The position numbers and the translations under genes are program-made. Of a stretch of 64,000 nucleotides of DNA, positions 51,259 to 59,998 are shown one piece after another (positions within the stretch are counted from its first letter, which is position 1; every line of letters begins with the position of its first letter). Below the pieces are notes generated by a model. It ran no database searches. It had not been told where the DNA came from and was given only the letters and a program-made list of their open reading frames with translations. The DNA lies in the NCBI RefSeq assembly GCF_001544575.2, contig NZ_FCNY02000005.1, positions 248,001 to 312,000 of the forward strand. The letters run 5' to 3'. Origin of the DNA: Caballeronia cordobensis. GTDB lineage: Bacteria; Pseudomonadota; Gammaproteobacteria; Burkholderiales; Burkholderiaceae.

Positions 51259-52485
51259 TCAGACGCGCTCGAGCGCCTCGTCGACTTGCGGCAGCGGCGT
51301 CTTCGTTTCGCCGTAGAGCCATTCGAGACTGTCGTACGCCTGTTGCGACGTGCGTCCGCGCAGCATGTTGTTGCGCAACTCGCGCGCGACGCCGCTTGCG
51401 TGATACACCTCGCCATAAAGACGCGCCATGAGCTGCGTGCGGCCGGTGCGCAGATAACGCTCGCGCTCGTAGGACTTGAACGCCTGCGCGACATCGTCGC
51501 CGTTCGCCTCGATTCGATCGGCGAGGCACACCGCGTCTTCCACCGCCATGCATGCGCCCTGCGCCATGTATTGCAGCATCGGATGCGCAGCGTCGCCCAG
51601 GAGCGTCACACGGCCCCGGCTCCACGCCTTGATCGGGTCGCGGTCGCACAGTACCCACATGCGCCACGTTTCGACACGGGAGAGCAACTCCTGCACTTGC
51701 GGCTGCGTGCCCTCGAAGCGGCGATGCAGTTCTTCCGGATCGCCGCGCGTGTCCCAGCCTTCGTCGTAGCGGTCGCTATGAAACACGGCGACGAGGTTGA
51801 AGAGCTTTCCGCCGCGCAGCGGGTAATGCACGAGATGATTCTTCGGCCCCGCCCACAGCGTCATCGTGTTGGAGCGCAGATGCTCAGGCACCTGCTCGAT
51901 CGGCAGCACGCCGCGATACGCGATGTGCCCCGACACGCGCGGCTTGCCGTCGTTCACGAGCCACTGGCGCACGCTCGACCACAAGCCGTCCGCGCCGATC
52001 AGTGCCGCGCCTTCATAACGCCCGCCGCTGTGCGTCGTCACGACGATGCGGTCTTCCAGTTCCTCGAAGCCCGTCACCTTCTGCGCGGTCGTCATGCGGA
52101 TCAGCGGCGAGGCCGCGCACGCGTTCGCCAGCACCGCATGCAGGTCCGAACGGTGAATCAGCGCATAGGGATGGCTGAAGCGTTCGACGAAAGCGTCGCC
52201 GAGCGCGATGCCGGTCACTTCCTCGCCGCTCAGCGCGTCCATCATCACGAGGCGCGACGGGAACGCGGCAAGCTGCTTGACCGCATCCGTCACCCCGAGC
52301 CGGTCGAACATGCGAAAGACATTGGGGCCGAGCTGAATGCCCGCGCCGATCTCGCGAAACTCGGCCGCCTGTTCGAGCAGATGCACGGACCGGCCCTTCG
52401 CCGCGAGCGCGAGCGCCGCGGCCAGGCCGCCGATGCCGCCACCGACGATAAGCACCGGTTGCGCCTTGTGGGTTACGTCGAGCAT
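51259..52485 (-). CDS. FAD-dependent monooxygenase, 3-hydroxybenzoate 6-hydroxylase type
   Basis: A 408-residue single-component flavoprotein hydroxylase. FAD site GGGIGGLAAALALA (15-28), the DG stretch IGADGLWSSVRQW and the GDAAHPMLQYMAQGACMAVE block (about 305-324) are complete. The last Tyr-Gln-rich part (GMA-type QYMAQGA) is that of 3-hydroxybenzoate/salicylate hydroxylases; next to gentisate dioxygenase, 6-hydroxylation of 3-hydroxybenzoate (or 5-hydroxylation of salicylate) to gentisate is the natural role. First gene of the six-gene operon with a clear promoter upstream. Confidence 0.92.
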   Translation of the reverse strand: MLDVTHKAQPVLIVGGGIGGLAAALALAAKGRSVHLLEQAAEFREIGAGIQLGPNVFRMFDRLGVTDAVKQLAAFPSRLVMMDALSGEEVTGIALGDAFVERFSHPYALIHRSDLHAVLANACAASPLIRMTTAQKVTGFEELEDRIVVTTHSGGRYEGAALIGADGLWSSVRQWLVNDGKPRVSGHIAYRGVLPIEQVPEHLRSNTMTLWAGPKNHLVHYPLRGGKLFNLVAVFHSDRYDEGWDTRGDPEELHRRFEGTQPQVQELLSRVETWRMWVLCDRDPIKAWSRGRVTLLGDAAHPMLQYMAQGACMAVEDAVCLADRIEANGDDVAQAFKSYERERYLRTGRTQLMARLYGEVYHASGVARELRNNMLRGRTSQQAYDSLEWLYGETKTPLPQVDEALERV

Positions 52486-52541
52486 GAGTCCTTCCTCGTT
52501 GAGTTGACGGGTTGCATCGAGCCTCGCAAGGCCCGGGAAAA

Positions 52542-52570
52542 AGTATAGGTTTGCACCTTTATGCCGTTAA
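52542..52570 (-). promoter_or_regulatory. Predicted promoter of the gentisate operon
   Basis: On the minus strand TTAACG (52565-52570) and TATACT (52542-52547) are exactly 17 bases apart, 57 bases before the monooxygenase start codon. No regulator gene lies directly beside it; the nearest is the LysR gene at 54995. Confidence 0.55.
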
Positions 52571-52626
52571 TCAGGCACCGACAATCCGATCTATTGACGT
52601 ACGCAATAAAGGTCGGGCGGCGGGTG

Positions 52627-53811
52627 TCAGAAGGTCTGGCGCAGGCCGACCACCACGCCGATCTGCTTGTACGAGTTGCTGCCCGAGACCGCGCCGTCGT
52701 AGTTGATGGCGGCCACGGTCGCATCGCGGGTCGCGAATTGCGCGACGGTCGCGAAGTGCAGCGTCGTGCGCTTCGAAAGCAGATACTCCACGCCGAAGTC
52801 GATCTGATGCCACGCCGGACTGTTGCCGGTCGCGAACGGCTTGATGCTCATGCCGCCGTTCGCGCTGCCGTCGGTATAGATGTAGCCGAGGCCGACGAGC
52901 CACGCCGGGCCGATCATGACCTTCGCGTTGACCTCATAGTTGTTCAGATGCAGCCGCGAGCCGTCGACATAGTCGAGCTTCGTGTCGCTGAAGATGAACG
53001 CGACGGTGACGGGCGCGATGTTGTACGCGCCGCCCGCGCTGATCACGGCCTGCCTGCTCACCGGTGACGTGTTGTAGAAGATGCTCGAACCGCCGAGCGT
53101 GTATTGCCCGACCGCGCCGTCCGGGTTCGTCGTGCTTGCTGAAGACGGATGATCCATGCGCAGATAGTTGGCCGCCATGCGCACCGGCCCGTTCGCAAAC
53201 GCGATTCCGATGCTGTAATCGCGGTTGTTCGCGAAGCCGCGCCCGTCCGGTCCCGCTGCCTGATTGCTGAAGCCGTACAGCGCGCCCGCCGTGAAGCCGT
53301 ACCAGGTCGGCGTCTGGTACTTCACCGAATTGTTCGAGCGGATCGTCTGGTAGAAGTTGTCGTTGTCGCCCACGTGCGCGCCGAACGGACCCGTGAACTG
53401 CGTCCACGACATGAACGGCGCAAGGAAGTCGTAACCGAAATCGTACTGGCGGCCCATCGTGAAGGTGCCGAACGTCTTACTGGCGAGGCCGACGAACGAT
53501 TGCCGCCCGAACAGGCGTCCGCCCTGCGCGGCCGCGCCCGTATAGCCGCTGAAGCCGTTTTCCAGCGTGAAGATGGCATGGACGCCCGCGCCGAGATCTT
53601 CGTCGCCCTTGAAGCCCCAGCGGTCGCCGGAGAGGCCGCCGGTCAGGGTCTTGAAATTGCGGTGGCCCGGCTTGCCCGCGGCGGGCGCTTCGTTCGATAC
53701 ATACGCGAGGGCCTCGTCCACGATGCCATACAACGTCAGGCTCGATTGGGCATGGACGCCCGCCGCCGCGCCCAGCGACGCCAGCATGACGCAACAATGC
53801 GCTTTCTTCAA
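52627..53811 (-). CDS. Outer-membrane porin, Burkholderia OmpC-like, second copy
   Basis: A 394-residue porin: signal peptide (KKAHCCVMLASLGAAAGVHA, ending before QSSL), opening SSLTLYGIVDEALAYVS, and a C-terminal Phe (VVVGLRQTF). The start is a TTG at 53811 with AAGGAG 6 bases before it; an upstream ATG 21 codons away would spoil the signal peptide. It stands between the gentisate operon and the amidohydrolase, so it probably admits an aromatic acid. Two 13-base direct repeats lie 70-100 bases upstream of its start. Confidence 0.92.
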   Translation of the reverse strand: MKKAHCCVMLASLGAAAGVHAQSSLTLYGIVDEALAYVSNEAPAAGKPGHRNFKTLTGGLSGDRWGFKGDEDLGAGVHAIFTLENGFSGYTGAAAQGGRLFGRQSFVGLASKTFGTFTMGRQYDFGYDFLAPFMSWTQFTGPFGAHVGDNDNFYQTIRSNNSVKYQTPTWYGFTAGALYGFSNQAAGPDGRGFANNRDYSIGIAFANGPVRMAANYLRMDHPSSASTTNPDGAVGQYTLGGSSIFYNTSPVSRQAVISAGGAYNIAPVTVAFIFSDTKLDYVDGSRLHLNNYEVNAKVMIGPAWLVGLGYIYTDGSANGGMSIKPFATGNSPAWHQIDFGVEYLLSKRTTLHFATVAQFATRDATVAAINYDGAVSGSNSYKQIGVVVGLRQTF

Positions 53812-53879
53812 CGCCGTCTCCTTGTTTGCAGTTCTAACTATTATCGTTTGCCGTCGAACGCAGATGGAGCGCACGACGT

Positions 53880-53912
53880 GTTCGCTATCCGGCCAGCGCG
53901 TTCGCTATCCGG
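53880..53912. repeat. Two 13-base direct repeats upstream of the porin
   Basis: GTTCGCTATCCGG occurs at 53880-53892 and again at 53900-53912, a 20-base period (about two helical turns). They fill the gap right after the amidohydrolase stop and sit 69-101 bases upstream of the porin start on the minus strand, a usual place for tandem activator sites. Confidence 0.6.
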
Positions 53913-54914
53913 TCAAACACCGGCGAGGCGCGGGAAAAGCGCCAGCGCATTGCCGCGCATGATGGCCGCGCGTTGCGCGTCGTCGAGAAGCGGCGACGCA
54001 TCCAGCGCTTTCGACGTTTCCGCGACCACGCTTTCCGGACAATACGGCCAGTCGCCGCCGAACACGATACGCGCAGGATCGGCCACCTGCATGAGCGAGC
54101 CCATGGACTGCGGCCCGGCCGATTGCGCCGTGTCGTACCAGAAGCGGCGCAGCGTCGAGAACACGCCTTCCTGCGACAGATGCGCGACGCGCTCGTCGAT
54201 CATCGGCGCGACCGAGAGCCGCCACGCGACATACGGCAGCGTCGCACCGGCATGCGCCAGCACGAAGCGAATGCGCGGATAACGCTCGAACGTGCCGCTC
54301 ACCAGCATATTGACGACGGCACGCGTCGTATCGAAGAGAAATTCCACCATGAATGCGGGCGCGACGAGCTTCAGTCCGCGGCTCGACGGATGGAAGTTCG
54401 GATGCAGAAAAACCACGGCCTCGCGCGCATTCAGTTCGTCGAGCAGCGGATCGAACCACGGGTCGCCGAGAAAGCGTTCGCCGTAGCTCGCGAGCAGGCA
54501 GACGCCGTCCGCGCCAAGCGTATCGAGCGCGTAGGCGGCTTCTTCGCGCGCGCCTTCGACATCGGGAAGCGGCAGCGTCGCGAACGCGCCGAAGCGTTGC
54601 GGCATGTCGCGCACGAGCGACGCGGCGAACTCGTTGCACTGGCGCGCGAGCAGGCGCGCTGCGCGGTCGTCGCCGAAATGCACGCCCGGCTGCGAAATCG
54701 AGGTAATGGCCGTCGCGATGCCCTGACGGTCCATCAGTTCCAGCGCGAGACCGGGCGTCCATTGCGGAAAGCCGCCGCTGATGGTCGGCAGCTTGCCCGC
54801 CGCGCGCGCCGCGTCCGTATAGAACGCGGGCAGCATGTGGAAATGGATGTCGATTGCCGAACGCGGCGCGGCTGCGGGCATGGTGCGTGTCTCCGTCATA
54901 TCGTTTTGAGGCAT
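53913..54914 (-). CDS. ACMSD-type amidohydrolase (decarboxylase family)
   Basis: A 333-residue amidohydrolase-2 protein. Metal ligands are His24 and His26 (DIHFHM), a His in FLHPNFHP (about 172), a His in VLAHAGATLPY (about 222) and an Asp in FGGDWPY (about 288), the pattern of aminocarboxymuconate-semialdehyde, gamma-resorcylate and 5-carboxyvanillate decarboxylases. It may remove CO2 from an aromatic acid, or hydrolyse a lactone. An ATG five codons later (54899) is also possible. Divergent from a LysR gene with an inverted repeat in between. Confidence 0.88.
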   Translation of the reverse strand: MPQNDMTETRTMPAAAPRSAIDIHFHMLPAFYTDAARAAGKLPTISGGFPQWTPGLALELMDRQGIATAITSISQPGVHFGDDRAARLLARQCNEFAASLVRDMPQRFGAFATLPLPDVEGAREEAAYALDTLGADGVCLLASYGERFLGDPWFDPLLDELNAREAVVFLHPNFHPSSRGLKLVAPAFMVEFLFDTTRAVVNMLVSGTFERYPRIRFVLAHAGATLPYVAWRLSVAPMIDERVAHLSQEGVFSTLRRFWYDTAQSAGPQSMGSLMQVADPARIVFGGDWPYCPESVVAETSKALDASPLLDDAQRAAIMRGNALALFPRLAGV

Positions 54915-54925
54915 TCTAGGGTTGC

Positions 54926-54986
54926 CACCATTATCACGACAACCTGAAGCGGATAATATGACTCATTGTCGATAACAATAATGGTG
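54926..54986. promoter_or_regulatory. Inverted repeat in the amidohydrolase / LysR divergent promoter
   Basis: CACCATTAT (54926-54934) and ATAATGGTG (54978-54986) are a perfect 9-base inverted repeat, 43 bases apart, in the 80-base gap between divergent genes. The right arm lies 8 bases before the LysR start codon. Two arms far apart suit a LysR tetramer bridging both promoters. Confidence 0.55.
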
Positions 54987-54994
54987 CGGCGGCA

Positions 54995-55906
54995 ATGGGT
55001 CTCGACATCAAGGATCTGAAGATCATCGACGAGGTCTACAAGACGCACAACGTGTCGGAAGCCGCGGCGACCATCGGGTTGAGCCAGCCTTCCATCAGCG
55101 TGCGTCTGTCGAATCTGCGCCGCTATTTCGACGATCCCCTCTTCGTGCGCACCTCGCTCGGCATGCAGCCGACACCGCGCGCGGACGAAATCATTCATCC
55201 CGTGCGGCAGGCGCTGGAACTGCTCGAAGGCAATCTCGGCCGGCGCGAGGCGTTCGACCCGATGGCGTCGGAGCGCGCGTTTCGCATCTGCATGACCGAT
55301 GTGGGTCAGATGGTCATCATGCCGCGCCTGCTCGACCGTCTGAGCGTGCTTGCGCCGCATATCCGCGTGGAAACGCACAATCTCGACGAGCACACGTCAC
55401 GCATGCTCGAAAGCGGCGAAGCGGACGTCGCGATGGGATTTACGCAGGCGATTCAGGCAGGGTTTCACGAAAGAAGGCTCTTTCGCGAGGAAATGGTGTG
55501 CATGGTGAGCCGCACGCATCCGCGCATCGGCGACGCGATCACGCGCGAACAGTTTCTGAACGAGCGCTATATCACGGTGCACACGCCGGGCACGGCGCAC
55601 TGGATCGTCGATCGTGCGCTGGAGCAGCAGCAGATCGTGCGCAACGTCGCGGTGCGCGTGCCGTCGTTTCTGGGGCTTTCACTGATCGTCGCGAGCACGC
55701 CCTTGCTTGCGCTCGTGCCGATGCATCTCGGCGAGATCTTCGCGCGCGGCGGCGACGTGAAGCTGCTCGCGCCGCCGGTCGCGCTGCCCGCTTACGATGT
55801 CGTGCTGTACTGGCACGACCGGTATCATCGCGATCCGCCGAATCAGTGGTTGCGTGGCGTGATCGCCGATGCGTTCTTCGAAACGCAGAAAGCGCGCGGC
55901 GGATGA
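54995..55906 (+). CDS. LysR-family transcriptional regulator
   Basis: A 303-residue LysR protein of the NahR/NodD-like branch: helix-turn-helix at 1-65 (LDIKDLKIIDEVYKTHNVSE, IGLSQPSISVRLSNLRRYF, DDPLFVRTSLGMQPTPRAD) and effector domain with FRICMTDVGQMVIMPRLL. This branch activates aromatic-acid (salicylate, nitroarene, gentisate) genes. It is divergent from the amidohydrolase and may also control the porin and gentisate operon further left, which lack their own regulator. Start at the ATG at 54995, GCGGCGGCA before it being a weak ribosome site. Confidence 0.92.
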   Translation: MGLDIKDLKIIDEVYKTHNVSEAAATIGLSQPSISVRLSNLRRYFDDPLFVRTSLGMQPTPRADEIIHPVRQALELLEGNLGRREAFDPMASERAFRICMTDVGQMVIMPRLLDRLSVLAPHIRVETHNLDEHTSRMLESGEADVAMGFTQAIQAGFHERRLFREEMVCMVSRTHPRIGDAITREQFLNERYITVHTPGTAHWIVDRALEQQQIVRNVAVRVPSFLGLSLIVASTPLLALVPMHLGEIFARGGDVKLLAPPVALPAYDVVLYWHDRYHRDPPNQWLRGVIADAFFETQKARGG

Positions 55907-55939
55907 TTGACCGTTCGCGCGTCAGCGTAAAGAACGCGA

Positions 55940-56731
55940 TCAGAGATATTCGACGTTCCCGTCGACGCTGATCGACTGCCCGGTGATGTTGCGGGCAGCG
56001 GGCGAGGCAAGGAAAAGCGCCGTGGCCGATATGTCTTCGACCGTCACCATGCGGCGTAGCGAGATCTTGCCGAGGTACTCATCGCGCATTGCGTCGACTG
56101 TCACGCCCAGCGATTCCGCCCGCGCGGCGATGACGCGATCCATCCGTTCTCCCTCCACGACGCCCGGCAGAATGGCGTTGACGCGTATGTTGCTCGGCCC
56201 CAGTTCGATCGCGAGCGATTTAGTGAGCCCGACCAGCGCCCACTTAGTCGCCGCATACGGCGTGCGAAACGCATAGCCGAGCCGCCCCGCAACCGAAGAC
56301 ATCGTGATGATGCTCGCCTGCCCGGATGTCGCTTTCATCAGCGGCACTGCCTTGCGCAGGAAGTTGAATTGCCCGTTCAGATTCGTCGTGACCGTCCGCT
56401 CCCATTGCTGCGCGTCGATCTCTTCGATGGCGCCTGTCGGCCCTGCGATCCCGGCGTTGTTGATCAGCAGATCCAGTCCGCCCAGGGTGCGCTCCGTGAA
56501 CGCAACGGCCTGATCGACCTGATTCGGGTCGCTCACGTCCGCGACGCAGCCATATAAAGACGTGCTCGTCGAGGTGAACGCGTCGACGGCCGCGGCATCG
56601 ACGTCGCAGATCACGACTCTGGCGTCGGCCTGAACGAACGCCCGGGCCATCGCGGCGCCAATGCCGGAGGCCGCGCCGGTGATCAACACGCGCAGACCGG
56701 GCTGCGGTTTCAACAGTTCAAAAGTATTCAT
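55940..56731 (-). CDS. Short-chain dehydrogenase/reductase of the BKACE operon
   Basis: A 263-residue classical SDR. Cofactor site TGAASGIG (18-25), ICDVD with an acidic residue favouring NAD(H), NNAG (91-94), catalytic Ser146, Tyr159 and Lys163 (YAATK). It is the last of four leftward genes led by a BKACE enzyme. An NAD-type SDR in this place could oxidise a beta-hydroxy acid to the beta-keto acid that BKACE cleaves. The ATG at 56731 is chosen; ribosome site poor, but the gap to the previous gene is only 33 bases. Confidence 0.9.
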   Translation of the reverse strand: MNTFELLKPQPGLRVLITGAASGIGAAMARAFVQADARVVICDVDAAAVDAFTSTSTSLYGCVADVSDPNQVDQAVAFTERTLGGLDLLINNAGIAGPTGAIEEIDAQQWERTVTTNLNGQFNFLRKAVPLMKATSGQASIITMSSVAGRLGYAFRTPYAATKWALVGLTKSLAIELGPSNIRVNAILPGVVEGERMDRVIAARAESLGVTVDAMRDEYLGKISLRRMVTVEDISATALFLASPAARNITGQSISVDGNVEYL

Positions 56732-56764
56732 GTCGGCAAGGTTGGACTTTCGGTATCGCAAGGC

Positions 56765-57505
56765 TCAGAGCGTCATGCCGCCGGACACTTCGATGACGGC
56801 GCCATTGATATAGCTCGCCTCGTCGCTCGCCAGAAACGCATAGACGTTCGCGACTTCTTCCGGCGCACCGAGGCGGCCTAGCGGCACCTGTTCGCGCATC
56901 TTGCTCAGCACGTCTTCGGGGATCGTCGACAGGATCGACGTATCGATGAAGCCGGGCGCCACCGCATTGACGCGAATGCCCTTGGGCCCGAGCTCGCGGC
57001 TCCATGTCTTCGTGAAGCCGATCACGCCGAATTTCGACGCGGCATAGTTGGTCTGGCCGAAATTCCCGTAGATGCCCACGACCGAGCTCGCATTCAGGAT
57101 GACGCCCGAGCCGCGCGCGACCATCCCTTCCGCGACGGCCTGGCTCGCATGGAACACGGCTCGCAGATTCACGTCGATGACCGCGTCGAACTGATCGAGC
57201 GTCATCTTCTGAAGACGCGCGTCGCGCGTGATACCGGCATTGTTCACGAGCACGTCGATGCGGCCGAAGCGCTTGGTCACACTCGCAACCAGTTCGCTCA
57301 CGCCCAGCTTGTCGGTCATGTCGATGCAGTACGCCGCGGTGTCCGCACCCGCTTTCCGGCACGCTTCGGTCGCGTCCTTGAGCGACGCCTCATTGACATC
57401 GCACACGACGACGGCCGCGCCTTCCTGCGCGAACTTGGAGGCGGTCGCGGCGCCGATTCCCTGTCCCGCGCCTGTGATCAGCGCTACCTTTCCTTGTAGT
57501 TTCAT
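56765..57505 (-). CDS. FabG/PhaB-type short-chain dehydrogenase/reductase
   Basis: A 246-residue SDR of the 3-oxoacyl-ACP / acetoacetyl-CoA reductase type. Cofactor site TGAGQGIG (11-18), VCDVN, NNAG (88-91), catalytic Ser near 140, Tyr154 and Lys158 (YAASK), and the typical ending [12 protein letters not shown]. Ribosome site AAAGAGGAAAAG precedes the ATG at 57505. As it lies beside a BKACE gene, not in a fab cluster, it probably handles beta-hydroxy/beta-keto acids or their CoA esters. Two SDRs in one operon may mean opposite stereochemistry or two steps. Confidence 0.91.
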   Translation of the reverse strand: MKLQGKVALITGAGQGIGAATASKFAQEGAAVVVCDVNEASLKDATEACRKAGADTAAYCIDMTDKLGVSELVASVTKRFGRIDVLVNNAGITRDARLQKMTLDQFDAVIDVNLRAVFHASQAVAEGMVARGSGVILNASSVVGIYGNFGQTNYAASKFGVIGFTKTWSRELGPKGIRVNAVAPGFIDTSILSTIPEDVLSKMREQVPLGRLGAPEEVANVYAFLASDEASYINGAVIEVSGGMTL

Positions 57506-57528
57506 CTTTTCCTCTTTGCGTGGATCGT

Positions 57529-58872
57529 TCAGGAATGCGCGCCGGCCGCAGTGCCGTTGCCAGGCGCGGGCGACGCTTCGGTCTCGCGTCGAATCGCCCT
57601 GGCGAACACGGGCAGAAGCAACAGGCCGAGCAGCGACGCCACCAGAATGATGTAAAAGCCCGAATCGCTTCGTCCAGTCACGGTTTCGGCCATGCCGAAC
57701 AGATAAGGCCCGACGAACCCGCCCATCAGACCGATCGTGTTGATGAACGCAAGACCTGCCGCCGCCTGAATGCCGTGCAGCCGCTTCATCGCGATGGCCC
57801 AGTACGACGGCAACACGCCGCCCGCAAAAAATGCCGTGACCGCGAGCAGCACCATGCGCGCCGCCGGATTCGGCGTGACGATGAACGCGCACGCACCGGC
57901 GATCAGGCCCATCGTGAGAATGCCCAGGTAGGCGCAGTCGTTGCCGTATCGGCGATGAATCCGGGGAAGCACCATCACGCCCACGAGAAAGCCAAGGCCC
58001 ACGCTCGCGGCAAGCACGCCGACGAGAAGCGGCGACTTGACATGCATCTGCTGAATCATCGAAGGCGCAAAGAAGTACAGCCCGACGAACGCCACCTGAT
58101 TGAGGAAGTAAATGAGGCCCATCAGAACGGTGGTGGGACGCTTCAACGCAGACATCCAGTCCGAAGACGTCAGTTCAGGATGCCCTTGCGCGTCGGCAAC
58201 GGCGCGCGATTCCAGCGCGCGAGCTTCATCGGCGGACAGCCAGCGGGCATCGCGCGGGCGCTCCGGCATCTTGAAGAACAGCAGAATGCCGACCAGAACG
58301 CTGGGGATGCCTTCGATCATGAACATCCATTGCCATCCATGCAGGCCACCGAGCCCATCCATCTGCATGAGCGCTCCGCCGAGCGGGCTGCCGAGCATCA
58401 GCGCAAGCGCCGGCGCGATATAGATCCAGCCCACGGCGACGGGCTTGTCCTTCGGTGCGAACCAGAGCGTCACCATATACATGAGCGCCGGAAACAGTCC
58501 GGCCTCGGCGATGCCCAGCAGCACACGGAGAATGTAGAACGACCACACGCCTTGCACGAACATCATCGCGGTGGAGAGAATGCCCCATGTCACCGCGATT
58601 CGCGCGATCCATCTGCGCGGACCGACTCGATGCGCGGCAAGATTGCTGGGCACTTCCAGCAAGGCATAACCGATGAAGAAGATGCCCGAACCCAGGCCAT
58701 AGGCGGCGGCGCTGATGCCGACGTCGACGGCCAGTTGAGCTTTCGCCAGCGCCACGTTCGTGCGATCCAGAAACGACATGAAGTAGATCGCACACATGAG
58801 CGGAATGAGTCGCCGCATCGCCTTGAGCGTCGCGGTACGGTGTAGCTTGTCGAGATCGTCGATGATGTTCAT
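57529..58872 (-). CDS. MFS transporter, anion:cation symporter (ACS) family
   Basis: A 447-residue inner-membrane importer with about 12 helices. The ACS signature [17 protein letters not shown] in helix 1 and the loop [25 protein letters not shown] (read in parts) match phthalate, tartrate and glucarate carriers; helix 4 region [19 protein letters not shown] is typical. ACS members carry organic anions. Second gene of the leftward BKACE operon, 47 bases after BKACE, so it likely imports the hydroxy acid that the operon breaks down. Confidence 0.92.
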   Translation of the reverse strand: MNIIDDLDKLHRTATLKAMRRLIPLMCAIYFMSFLDRTNVALAKAQLAVDVGISAAAYGLGSGIFFIGYALLEVPSNLAAHRVGPRRWIARIAVTWGILSTAMMFVQGVWSFYILRVLLGIAEAGLFPALMYMVTLWFAPKDKPVAVGWIYIAPALALMLGSPLGGALMQMDGLGGLHGWQWMFMIEGIPSVLVGILLFFKMPERPRDARWLSADEARALESRAVADAQGHPELTSSDWMSALKRPTTVLMGLIYFLNQVAFVGLYFFAPSMIQQMHVKSPLLVGVLAASVGLGFLVGVMVLPRIHRRYGNDCAYLGILTMGLIAGACAFIVTPNPAARMVLLAVTAFFAGGVLPSYWAIAMKRLHGIQAAAGLAFINTIGLMGGFVGPYLFGMAETVTGRSDSGFYIILVASLLGLLLLPVFARAIRRETEASPAPGNGTAAGAHS

Positions 58873-58919
58873 TTTGTCTCCGGGATGGGTCTGCGCCCTG
58901 TCTACGAATAGCGAAATAC

Positions 58920-59858
58920 TTACGGTGTTACCTTGTCGCGTCCCTTCAAACCGAGCATGGCGCGCGCTTCGTCGGGCGATGCGATCTCGAACGAAAGCTC
59001 TTCGAGAATGCGGCGGATCTTGCGCACTTGCTGCGCGTTCGACTCGGCCTTGACACCCTTGGCGATATACACGCTGTCCTCAAGCCCCACGCGGACATTG
59101 CCGCCAAGAATCGCGCTCATGGTGACGAGCGGCATCTGGTGACGGCCCGCGCCGAGCACGGAGAAGTGATAGTTCTCGCGTCCGAACAGGCGGTCGGCCG
59201 TTGCGCGCATCACCGTCATGTTCTCCGGATCGGCGCCCATGCCGCCCAGAATGCCGAACACCGACTGAATGAAAAACGGCGGCTTGATCAGGCCTTGATC
59301 GACGAAATGCGCGAGATTGTAGAGGTGCCCGAGGTCATAACACTCGAACTCGAAGCGCGTGCCTCGACCGCCAAGCTCCAGAAGAATGCGCCTGATGTCC
59401 TTGAAGGTGTTCCGGAAGATCATGTCTTCCATGCCCTCGACATAGCCCTTCTCCCATTCGTAGCGCCAGGACGATACCTTCGACGCGAGCGGATGAATCG
59501 AGAAGTTCATCGACCCCATGTTGAGCGAGCACATCTCGGGCGCGGCATGCAATGGATAGGCGAGCCGCTCTTCCAGGCTCATGCGCGTGCTGCCGCCTGT
59601 CGTGATGTTGATGACCGCGTCCGTCGCCTCCGCAATGGCGGGGACGAACTGACGGAAGATGGCGGGGTCGGGCGTCGGCCGGCCATCGTTGGGGTCGCGT
59701 GCATGCAGATGGATGATCGCGGCGCCCGCTTCGGCGGCGTCGATCGCCTGGTCGCGGATCTGGGCGGGCGTGATCGGCAGATGCGCCGACATCGTCGGAA
59801 CGTGCGTGGCGCCCGTGACAGCACACGAAATGATCACCTTGCGGCTTGAATCGCTCAT
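58920..59858 (-). CDS. BKACE-family beta-keto acid cleavage enzyme (DUF849)
   Basis: A 312-residue zinc enzyme that condenses a beta-keto acid with acetyl-CoA and splits it to acetoacetate plus a new CoA ester. Zinc ligands His50 and His52 sit in IIHLHARDPNDGRP; the substrate and catalytic stretches NITTGGSTRM, SLNMGSMNF and GNVRVGLEDSVYI (with the usual Arg and Asp/Glu) are intact. The family takes 3-keto-5-aminohexanoate, dehydrocarnitine and many other beta-keto acids; the particular one cannot be read. First gene of a four-gene operon, divergent from an AraC gene. Start at the ATG at 59858. Confidence 0.93.
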   Translation of the reverse strand: MSDSSRKVIISCAVTGATHVPTMSAHLPITPAQIRDQAIDAAEAGAAIIHLHARDPNDGRPTPDPAIFRQFVPAIAEATDAVINITTGGSTRMSLEERLAYPLHAAPEMCSLNMGSMNFSIHPLASKVSSWRYEWEKGYVEGMEDMIFRNTFKDIRRILLELGGRGTRFEFECYDLGHLYNLAHFVDQGLIKPPFFIQSVFGILGGMGADPENMTVMRATADRLFGRENYHFSVLGAGRHQMPLVTMSAILGGNVRVGLEDSVYIAKGVKAESNAQQVRKIRRILEELSFEIASPDEARAMLGLKGRDKVTP

Positions 59859-59949
59859 CGGGAAATGTCCTCGTCTCCGTTCTGTTCGACGCACTGCCGA
59901 TACGCAATGGCGCCTTGTGACCCAGATCTTATTGAGGTAGCATTTTCGA

Positions 59950-59963
59950 GAAAAGGTCTTTTC
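59950..59963. promoter_or_regulatory. Palindrome in the BKACE / AraC divergent promoter
   Basis: GAAAAG-GT-CTTTTC, six perfect pairs around a two-base centre, near the middle of the 140-base gap between the divergent BKACE and AraC genes and 35 bases before the AraC start. Candidate operator; the binding protein is not known. Confidence 0.4.
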
Positions 59964-59998
59964 CGGACAGCCGCGAGTCATCAAAGGACAATTGAGCC

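Noticed and set aside
53880..53912. A minimal CRISPR array or attachment site
   Set aside because: Only two copies with a 7-base spacer, no cas or integrase gene; a regulatory repeat is more likely.
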